From Lamellibrachia satsuma (lineage: Eukaryota > Annelida > Polychaeta > Sabellida > Siboglinidae), in the NCBI GenBank assembly GCA_033239005.1, contig BSQZ01000033.1:6469001-6533000 (forward strand): a stretch of 64,000 nt of DNA, in the 5' to 3' direction. The notes beneath the pieces are model-generated. The model worked only from the letters and a program-made list of their open reading frames with translations. It searched no databases and was not told the origin of the DNA. Shown piece by piece: positions 28,501-40,500 of the stretch. Both the position numbers and the translations under genes were made by a program. Numbering within the stretch: the first letter of the stretch is position 1; each line of letters begins with the position of its first letter.

Positions 28501-31500
28501 AGCAACGTCAAGTATTTTCTTTACATTATGACATTTCTCCAGCGCAAGATGTAGGCTACGGCTGCAGTTAGATGCAAAAGCAGATAATGCACAGTTAATA
28601 TTGGGACAACAGAAGCTGAAGCAGTATACAGTTGAGCCTCGTTATAACGTGGAGGTTGGGATCCATGATTTTGGACTGCATTGTAAGCAAGGTGTGTGCG
28701 ACGTTCCCATATCTGCCACCAGGGAGCTACTAAACAGTGATCCCCGTCTTCTGCATCAGGTCCAGGAGCGATGACTGTCATAGCCACTGGCATGCACTGT
28801 GCGCTGGCAGCACTGTCTAGTGTCTATACACCAATACGCAATTTATATACAGTTTATTAAATGAGTCAACTAGCAGCAATGTGTATTATTTTTAAAAACT
28901 ACACCCTGTTGAATGTTGAACTGAATAAAATACATGTATTTATACCGATATGGAATAGATTTGCTATGATGATGATGTACTGGACCAATAGGCCTATGAA
29001 TCGAAAATAATAACCTGGATCTGAGCAGCCGAAAATGTATATGAGTTGACACATGCAATATGAAAGCTGATTAAACATAGAAAATGACAACAGGTAGAAT
29101 TGTTTCACTTCGTCTTTCAACCGATCTCAACCAAAGCGTAAATTCATGATGCATGACTTGACATCGATTCACCATTTCATATGCTGACGACAAATTCGTA
29201 TTTTCGCTCACTGGTAGCATTAACATTGTGAAAATGATTAGATTTATGATGCAATGGAAGCATGCTATTTCATCCCAATGTTATATTGGTATTACATACT
29301 AACTTATGTGTTTATCTGATTCTTAGCTGAAGTGAAGCCAGCATTAGCGATTTATGCTGGCATCAGCACAAAATAAACAACACATCACCACTCATTCATT
29401 GTCTGCCATTGTTCTAACTTGCCTAATGTTTATTGAGAATTGTCAAAGCAATTCTAAGTAGGCTTGCCAAACACGAGAAGTAAATCACACAAAACATGTG
29501 CTAGTTATGAATTATATCAGTGCTGTGATCTTAGGCCCATTTAGCAGTTTCTTACGGTGGCAGCAAATTGGGGTTCATGACCAACTGCCTGATATCCAAA
29601 TCCGTGGAATAACGGGGCACAGAATAACGAGGCACTACTGTATGTACAATTACATGTATATCATTGGACAGTGTGAATTGTTCAAATGGGAACCTGGTTG
29701 TTAGCACAACACAGACCAAATAAGGTAATGTGCTATTGATCAGTTAAAATTTAACTGTAAAACTGGATCACACAAAAAATTAACGAACAATCTATTTTAA
29801 ATCTTTCACATGTGCACTTGATGATTTACATGCATCCAAATTCTCACCAAAATACTATTTTTGTGTAGTTTACTCAGTTATTACTTACTGGCATGTTCTG
29901 TGGAGTTCTTTTGATTAACTGCACTGTTATGTTGAAATTGTCTGTGAATGAACTGCACGCATCTGTCTTTGCTGTGTACATGTATGAAATTGTCTGCGAC
30001 ACATCCAGTTCAGTGCAGGTGCTGGTCATGTTGAGATCCACATAAAGGTAATAGTCAGGGAAGAGTTTGTCTAAAACCAGTAAAGAAGTCATCTGTTGGT
30101 AACTTGACAATAACCACGCCTTCTGCATAGACTCATGGAATATGTGTACTCTGTGAACTCACTGACATAAAATTAAATATATTTACCATCTTACTGACCA
30201 AAGTTGGTGAAATTAACAAACACTGATATGGTATTGCAGATACAAACATTTGTTCAAATAAACCTGCATACTCCACACATACAACCTACTCTTCAGCATA
30301 GTTCATATGAATCATAATAATTGTTTTACTGTTAACCATGACAACTTTATTTGACTGTCAATCATAGTAACTTCATTTGATTGAGTTTTAGTTGACACAC
30401 AATTGACATCTATGAATAAATGTGTTATATGAAAGAATAACTTAATCTGGTACCTCATAAGTGGTACCTCATAAGTTGGTACCTCACAAAGTAAAGGTGA
30501 CTGACTCACCAGTACAATCGGGCACCCAGCTGCGAGGATGCCAGGTACCACCATAGACGCAGATGTACAATTGTGGGTCGACCACAAAGTCCATGCCATT
30601 GGCTCCTCCTGGACAGTACACGTCACAGGCATAGCCAGCTGCCAAACTGCCTTCAACTGTGGCACTACATGACTTCTGTCCTCCCTCAGGCAAACCCAGA
30701 CTCCAGTCAGGACAGCCAGCAGCTGAAGTACACAACCAAGTCTCAATACACAATTACACAGGCAGCTGAAGTACACAACCAAGTCTCAACACAAAATTAC
30801 ACAGGCAGCTGAAGTACACAACCAAGTCTCAACACAAAATTACACAGGCAGCTAAAGTACACAACCAAGTCTCAACACAAAATTACACAGGCAGCTAAAG
30901 TACACAACCAAAGTCTCAATACACAAAAAGACACACCTTACTTCTGCAGGTGGTAAATTTTATTTTATTTTTTCCACAATTCCGATTACAGACACACACT
31001 AGACATGTAAGAAATGGGTGATACTATATAATTATAGATGCTGATAATCTGAGGAAGTCATTTATCATAACCAGGTAAGACTTGGTCTACGTGACAGACA
31101 ACAGTAAAATCTAAGAATAAGTTAAATACTACCAGAATATCATCCACGCATGCACAAAAACAGTGAAGCTATGGTGTGTAAACAGAACAGTACTTTCCAC
31201 TGCTTAAAATGGTGGAGCCCCAACATAATGATGGAGAACCCCAACATAATGATGGAGAACCCCAACATAAATATGGAGAACCCCAACATAATGATGGAGA
31301 ACCCCAACATAATGATGGAGAACCCCAATATAAAGATGGAGAACCCCAACATAATGATGGAGAACCCCAACATAATGATGGCGAACCAAACATAATGATG
31401 GAGAACCCCAACATAAAGATGGAGAACCCCAACATAATGATGGAGAACCCCAACAAAAAGATGGAGAACCCCAACAAAAAGATGGAGAACCCCAACATAA

Positions 31501-34500
31501 TGATGGAGAACCCCAACATAAAGATGGAGAACCCCAACATAATGATGGAGAACCCCAACATAATGATGGAGAACCCCAACATAATGATGGCGAACCAAAC
31601 ATAATGATGGAGAACCCCAACATAAAGATGGAGAACCCCAACATAATGATGGAGAACCCCAACAAAAAGATGGAGAACCCCAACAAAAAGATGGAGAACC
31701 CCAACATAATGATGGAGAACCCCAACATAAAGATGGAGAACCCCAACATAATGATGGAGAACCCCAACATAATGATGGAGAACCCCAACAAAAAGATGGA
31801 GAACCCCAACATAATGATGGAGAACCCCAACATAATGATGGAGAACCCAACATAATGATGGAGAACCCAACATAATGATAGAGAACCCCAACATAATGAT
31901 GGAGAACCCCAACATAAAGATGGAGAACCCCAACATAATGATGGGCAGTGGCCTTGTGACTGGAGTCATGCAACTCTTTCATACAGCTGCTCTTGATGCT
32001 GACTCGGTCTTATGACAGCTGGTTTTATCATGGGTAACTAACTCTGTGACATCTTGTTTCAATATTATTACTTGTTTTGGCTACCTATTTTTGCAGCATC
32101 AATACATTACAATACATTAGTTGTGCATATTTTATCCAGCACCCCAAATTAAGTTATGTAGTAGCAACAAAAATAATTGCTGTAAATTTTTTCAGTATTA
32201 ATGTTTTGGAACATTAAATGTACAGTGGAAATGTGACATCAATGAAGGAATGGAACACAATGTAAGCAACACAAATATATTTGTCATGGAGTGCCAAACG
32301 AACACCATGTGGTGTTACTTCAGCTGATGGGGGTCATTCTCTATGTGGGTAATACCCAGCATGCATGTTGCAATAGAGGTGCATACTCACGGTGAATTTA
32401 GTATTGCCTGCTTATTCATGCTTGATGTCTTATTAGGAGTGCACACAATAAACACTTATTGTGTACAAACAACTTATTTCAGCTGACTGAAACATTGACA
32501 GTATTCTCACAATGTGCCCAGGTAGACAATGGCTTCTTCAGTATAATTGTGTGGTGGTTCTCATAATAATTGTTCTTTCAGTGAAGGTTCCATAAACATC
32601 TTTGACTGGAATCATTACATAAATGCAATTCATTGGGTTGAAGTTGACGTAGTCACGTTGTGCTAACACATGATAATATCATTATAAGGAGTCAGTCTGG
32701 CAAACAAAATATAAGCAGTAATGAAACAAATCCTAGCTGTACTAGAAGCAGTTACAATATGTGGCATGTGGCACTATAATCTAACTTGGTTGTCAGTGCC
32801 AGCAAGCAAACACCATCCAAACCATCTTCCAAACAATGCAACCACAAGCAGGCAAGCACCACATTTACAAATAGAAGACAACACAATAGTGTATGGCCAG
32901 GGTTGGTGCTAAGGTCTTTTGTATGGGCACAATGCTGATATGAAACAAATATTGATCTTAATTTTTTTTTTATTTAATATGTCATTGAGCTAATTTCTTC
33001 TGATGTGTGTTCAATGGTATTCCTGGCATTGATTCTAATATGCAGTGTTGTCATTGTATGCAACACATCCTGATCACCAGCAGTAAACCTATCACAGCAA
33101 CTACCTATGCTTGTTGTTTATGGTCAGGCACTCTGGTAGAAGGGACCCTCTTTTTAGTGTTCCACCTGAACGGAAGTTACCAGCTTTTCTCATATTGCTA
33201 AAAAGGTAGTCTGGTATTTTTTTTATTGTAAAATCATGCTATATAGTATAAAATATATTCTAACTGCATGGCCAAGATGTTAGAATAGATACAGTTTATA
33301 CTATGTAACATAATTTTATGATAACAAATTATCCGACTTTGTACTTTTAAACTGTACCCATTTTGCTCAACATTTGAGTAGGCCCTTGAAACAGATTTGA
33401 AGACAGGGACGTGGGGGGAGCTATACCTTAGGACAGCTGTTTCATCTTGTGTCCACGGAGACAGTGGATGTCTACAAACACTCAGACAACGGTTTGTCTT
33501 TTTAAACAGTTCTATTCCTTGTGGTTTTAGTAATTCCTAGCATCAGTAGCGATGGCATCCAAGTGCAGCTACTCATTGAAAGCAACCAGCCGTGATCAGC
33601 AATACTTGTGAACATCATGCATTCAGCCGTGATCAGCAATACTTGTGAACATCATGCATTCAGCTGCCTTCAATTACTACAGAAATGTTAAAAGATACAT
33701 GCACTATTAGTTTTACTATAGTACATGGTGGAAACAAAGCCTCAAGTCAATTTAGTGAAGTTGAATTGTTTGTTTCAGTTATCAATTTGTTTCTTTGTAT
33801 AATAATACATGGTCATGTATTGCATATGAAAAACTTAATTGGAAAGCCTGTTAAAAATTATATTCGATACTCAATACAAACAAGTTTACAAAACAAAAAT
33901 AAGACTTGGTAAACAAGTTAGTAATTTTAGTAAATCACACAACACATTTTTAAGGCAGGAATAATAATATTTAGATATTGCGAAGAAAGTAAAAAAAAGG
34001 GTTTAGTTCTAAAACTACCACTTGGTAAAATCAGGAAGACAACTGGAGCATGATGTTCACAGCTGATGAAACAATCCTCACCTGTTTCCATGCAATTATT
34101 CAACTCTAGGCCCCACATTGATACGTTGAATGGCCCATTTGTGACGTTTTCTTGCACGTACTGTGAATTTATACAGCCTATAAAGGGCAGCATAGCCAGA
34201 ATGTCTTTACCATAATAGTTATTCTTAACACTGTTCAAAGTTATTTCCATATGGAAATTTGGTTTTGTAAATTATTACACACAATAATTTACATACAAAA
34301 AAATTTTAATTGCACCTTTCATTGATAATGAGAAATTCTTTATCATGATATATCAGAGTGGACAAAGTGGTTGTTTACAAAATGACATTTGTAAAACGTG
34401 TTACAGAAATATTAAATTACTTGTACACAAATCACTTGCTTTTACATGCCACCTAGTGGCAACTTGTCAAACACTAAATCACTGAAAATTTTAACACAAT

Positions 34501-37500
34501 AAAAACTGTTATGCTACGAATACTGTACATGTTACATAAACTGTCATACTAATTCATTAGTTACATTAATAATTAGCAAATTACTCACGTTCAGCCTGAT
34601 ACAAGAATGAACAAGTTGCTTTGTTCTCTGCACTGTCCCATGCTGTCACTGTCACCATGACGATATGATGAATGAAGACAGTTGTCCCATTAGGTGGATC
34701 AAACTCAACCCTGGATATGGCTACATTGTCAGTGGCAGGAACATCAGGGTAGCGAGCTTCCACCTGAATGTCACTGGAGTTGAAGTAGTCATAGACTACG
34801 GCTGGTGGACAATGAAGACGGGGAACACTCATGTCTGAAACATGGATGAAAAGAAGGTAACTGTGAGTTCTTACATAGCGCGATATGTAGAGTTCTTAGG
34901 ACCACTCAATGCACTATACACGTCACCCCCTGGCAGATCTATTCATTCTGCACAAAGACTATTCATTCACATATATCCACCACTCTCTATAGCCAGGTAC
35001 TCATTAATACAGGCGAGTGAATCGATGCATTTAGAATGAACGAAACTGACCAATGTTCAAAACAGCAGCATGAGGCAGAAGGAACACCTAATTGTTACTA
35101 AACAATATAGATGTGCAGAAAACTATAATATAATCAAAGTTGATGATTTCATATTATTTAGCCTACAGTCCTTCAATTGTTTGACTGTACCTACCCCTAA
35201 GGGTCACATGAAATGTACAGTTTTTCTCATTGCCTTCCTGGTCTCTTGCCGTGTAGACAAACGTCATGTTCTGTAAACAAGTATCAGAGCAACTTCACAA
35301 CACAAGTAGCTTCACCACCATCAGTTTCAAGGCATAACAGTAACAGTTTGTAACTTATATATCTTTATCTACTTCCTTGGTGCCACATTATTTGATACAT
35401 ACAAAAACATACACCGCCCACCCGCCCGCCCGCCCGTATGCCCACCCGCCCGCCCGCCCGACCGCCCGCCCGCCCGCCCGCCCGCCCGCCCGCCCGCCCG
35501 CCTGCCTGCCCGCCCACTACTTTGTAAGACATCCACACCTCTTTGACAGTGTAGAAAGGTTCAAGAAATGGTGGTGAGGTGGTCAGTGTTGGCTCAATTC
35601 CAGAGTTGTCTATGGCCACTGGCACAGTGAAGTTGACCGTGGCTGTCCCGTCATTGCCAGCAATGACCACTATATCGGCTGGACAGCCAACAAACACTGG
35701 CCGCTCTACATCTGCAATGTACATCATAACTGCATTAATTTGGCAAATATTAATTCATTACAAATACTGTATTCGATCTATTAAGCGTACATGCCCTAAT
35801 TAGTATACACCTCCTTTTTTAATCAGCAGGATACATAATTATTGTAGTTTGACTAGTGTGGAACAACTGTAAAGTGTCACCATCTGGTGTTAAACAGTTG
35901 GCACCACTTTTTAGTTGTTCTGCTGTCAAATTCTACACTAGTTACCAAATGATACCACTAGTGTTAAACCTCATTGTCTAGAGAAAATGTTTTGGAACAG
36001 ATTCTTTGAATTTTTCCATTGCCCATTTTTGTTCAATCGTACTGTATTCTTATTAGGTCAAATATGGTAAACTGATAAAAATATTTAAAGGAAAATTATT
36101 TTTTTGCAATCATTCCATGTGTCACACTGCAAAGATGTTTGCTATGTCAGTCTTGGTTTTTAGTGAGAATAAAAACATTTGTTGGTGATGCGGTAGCTCC
36201 ATCAGTCTACTATGGAAATTATGGAATTGCAGCACAATTTCAGAAAGAGGTTTCATGTTGGTATATATTTCCTGTAGCTATTACAGCAATTATATAACTC
36301 ACCGACACACGTTGGTAGCGAGCCGTTCCAGTAAGGCTGTGGTGTGCCCTGCGCACTGACAGTGGCGCCAGGTGTCGTCACCATCGCATCACTTGTACTG
36401 CAGCCACCAGAAGCTGCACCTGCTGACCGCTTTCTTCTCAACTCTGAACACAAAACTTTCATCATTAGTCCAGTCCAGAGGACAATAGGCCAGATTAATT
36501 ACATTTTTAATAAGGTATCTTATTTCAGTGTTATCTTTCAATATTTTTTTAAACTTTGACATTTTAATAATTAAGTTATTATGGACATATATGCTAATCC
36601 TCTTATACAATGTTTCATTGCTCGCTCTGACTCTAGAGTAAAAAAACACATCCATGTAAGTAATTTCATGTTTGGAATATACCATATGTATTCTGGATTT
36701 AATCACACTGACGTGATTTCCAGTATTAAATGCTATTTCCATGTTCCAATGCACATAAATTTCAAATCAACGTATACCCGCTGACATAATTCCATGCACT
36801 GCATATCCATTTTTTCCATGGTTTCATTTCGATGAACGAATGTATGAACTGACGTGCGAAGGGATCAGCAGGTAGATCTATGTTGCAGTTGTCGCCCTGA
36901 CAACAAAAGAAGCAGACTGCGGACGGTCCACTCTGACAGTTGGTCGGGTTGTTGCTTGCTGCATTGTTCTCACACGCCACTCGCTGCTTGCAACGCTTAC
37001 TCAGGACCAACGCAAAGCTGTTGTAACGCAGCTCCATCTCACAAGACTCCTACAAGAAAGGAGAAATGTCACTGTTAAATTTACTAGAACCTAGTCTTTG
37101 GCAAAATACTAAAAACGATAACACAGTAACAATTTATAGAACGTATATTGAGAAAAAGCAAGATTGTGAAAAGTCTACGAAAAAAATCACCAACACAAAG
37201 CAGGAGACAGACACAGGTAAAGAATAAAATATGTCAATACTCTAAACAAATGGCTTGAAAGGCCAGCTAATGACATCTAGCTGCTGACAAATACAAAGAA
37301 CAGTGTGGAGAGCGGTGATCACCAAAATCACCAGACATGAAGAACATCTCAGAACACTGACATTTTTACAATCCCAGAGTCAGACACATTCAACCATGAT
37401 ATAACTGCATAAAAATGCACCCATCCATCATTGATTTAACTTATATGTATAGCCTTGTGGTCTTTTACCTGGCTGACTGACATGAATAAAGAGGGAATAA

Positions 37501-40500
37501 GGAATTGTCTAGACTTTGTAACAAAACAGTAATTTTAGAACCATGGTCAACGATGTAAGAGCACCACTGTCTACCACAAAGGCCTCTAAGATGTTGGGTG
37601 TTCTAAACTGGAATACTTTGACACACACACCTAGCTTATCGTTATTATGTATAAATAAAATTTCATCATTAGATGCTAGAATAATGCATACAGGTGTTGT
37701 TGTTATAACATCAGTAAGGGTGTTTGTCTAGCACACTCAATGCAATTATTAATTTTCAAAGAATGAATAAATACAATGAACTTGCCTGGTTGCTAGCACA
37801 TTGTGTCAAGCCACCTGCATTGCACTGGTCATTAGAACCAGCATTCTGACACGTGTAGCACGACTGTAAACCACTAGATGCCACCACTGCTGCTGTAGTG
37901 ATTGTGGTGGCTGTGCCGGTTGTGGTGGCCGTGCTGGTTTCTGTATGTGTGGTCGAGTCTGCGACTGGTCAGAACAACATATCATGCATGAGTAACAACA
38001 TGCATTATTGATAGCTTTCCTCAATACAACTGGATGCCACATACATTTGACAGATTGTATGTTACATGACAGGCCCGATGCTTTACCCCCAATAACCCCA
38101 ATAATACAGCCCCAACTACAAATTACACGTCTTAGCTTGGTAGCTTTTATTTGTCACTATAAATAAACACATGCAAACTCACCAATTGTTGTTTGCTGCA
38201 ATGTTGATTGTTGTGTTGACAGTTGAAGTGGTGTTGTCACAGAGGATGTCACTGGCATGTCCTGTGTTGTCTCTGTGTCCAGTCTGCACTGTAGTGGACT
38301 TGGGTCTGTTGAAGCAGCCATTAGACTAATCATTCAGCAGACACAGCTTTGATTACTTTGGTGACTGCGATGGATATGTGAACAGTCGTTGTGAAGTAAT
38401 TGCAGCATTGCTAAAGCTTTCTGGATAAATTGAAATGGTGTTGGAATGAATAGGTCTGCCAGGTGGTGGAGTGTAAAGGAATAGGTCTGCCAGAGGGTGA
38501 AGGTGAAGTATAAAGGAATAGATCTACCAAACGGTGATGTGTAAAGAACTTTGAACGGTCCTACGGACAGGATACTGCACTATATAAGAACATACCTTTT
38601 TTAAACCTTTTTTATCTTTTACTACTTTATTGTGGTAACTCTACTATTGCCAACAGCATGATCTTCCAAAATGAATAAGAAATGTTTAATTGTTTCACTT
38701 TCGTCCAAATCTGTTATTATATTAAGGTTTGCAGGATGGTTTAGTTGTAGGGTATTCACCCCATCATCTAGGGTGTGTCCAGAGCTATGCCCAGACGATA
38801 CATACAAATGCCTAGAGTTGCTAACTGCCTAGCATATGGCACATGAGAAGGAAATTGAAAGGCAAATCTTTCAGAACAGACATTAAAAAAAGACAATCTG
38901 GATCTAAAGCTGTGGAGTGTTTATGTAACTGCTAGGAACTATGATAATCAATTTTTACATATATAAAACAATAAATACATTATCATAAACTCGTCCTAAA
39001 ACTCCCAATTACCACATTCCATAGCAATATATGATTCCAATTAGCTTACTAATATAGCAAAATGAGAACAACAAATAATGTAGTTTCGAATGGATTTAAT
39101 CACTAGTTTATATGCATAGAAGGTTCATAAATTAGTGGTGATGTTAACAGCTCAAACATGTATGATAATCTCAGCTGTGGTACCTGAGAGTCTGTACCCA
39201 GACTTTGTGCACTGGAACTGAACCAGACTGTGAACAGGGAACTCCTCGGGTCTGTCCACCATCTGGCCGTGTGTGGGGTCGTTCAGGGGTTCACACCCGG
39301 GAGTGGCTGAAGCAAAACACATCAAACTCAGAATCATTTATTTAACCAGAGTAATTATGAAAAAAAATTGTATATGTAACAAAAAGGAACTGGTCAGGGA
39401 GACTCGCGTTGAGACAGTAGATGTCACTAGCACGAGAGCCACCACAAGTAGACAAAACCATAAGATTAAAATAGATTATATACAATTCACGTAACATGAA
39501 ATATTAAACCACTGTCTCACACTGATACCACATTGGTGATAAAATAGGCTTGTACAAATTTGTATATATAATAAAATGACAGACAGGTGATTCATCAACT
39601 TACCATAAGTAATTCTACCAGGATATATGTATTTCAAATCACACCTGTCTTTTACATACTTTCTCTAGCATTGTTGACTCATAAAAAGGCAGTTAAACCT
39701 GGATTTGTCATGAAGGCATGTACACCCCAGAATACAGTGCCAGTGGTAGCACATGAATTAACTGTCCTGGTTATAACAGCCATTTACTCATTTATACTGC
39801 TGAATTAACTAAGATGTTTGGGCAGCTTTATACACATATAATAATTTATTATAAACATAACATCAACCTTGTGACATAAAATATGACATAATTACAAACT
39901 ATATCTGACACTCACCTTTGCAGATAGTGCCATCTGGCTTCCACACCCGGTCCTCTGAACAGATACGTGTTCTCGAGCCCACTAAGTCATACCCTGGCTT
40001 ACAAAAAACTATCACTGTTGCACCAAATGATGTCTCATTGCCCTCAATGAAGCCATTCTCAGGCACAGTGGGTGAATCACACTGCACAGCTGCAAGGGTA
40101 GAAACTATATATTAACATCAGTAATCACCCTGTATTAATATCTTTATTTGGTGACAACATTTTTAACTAATAATAAAATATTTTAAGTAAAGTTTGCCAT
40201 AGTAAAAACACTGAATATATAATGACAAGATTTATGCATTAAATACTGATATCAGGACACTTAATGTCCTAGTGATTTGCTTGTTAACAGATGATGTTAT
40301 TTACACATGATGCATTGTTGGTATATTACTATAATTTTAGTAAAACAATTACTTATTGAATCAATAGGCAATTACAATATGCAAACATAGCCACTGAAGC
40401 TGCATAAAACTGCTATTACTGACATTAATTATTACACAAAAATACACCAAAACTAAAGTAACAGTGTTGACTCCAAATACAATTCTACAAGAAACAATTA

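Noticed and set aside
31140..31982. Long minus-strand frames of 209-280 codons and plus-strand frames up to 131 codons
   Set aside because: All come from the 21-bp minisatellite, whose unit is a multiple of three; no splice, codon or domain support.
33927..34250. Whole 107-codon minus frame as a gene
   Set aside because: Only the central 96 nt have exon-like borders; the flanks look intronic.
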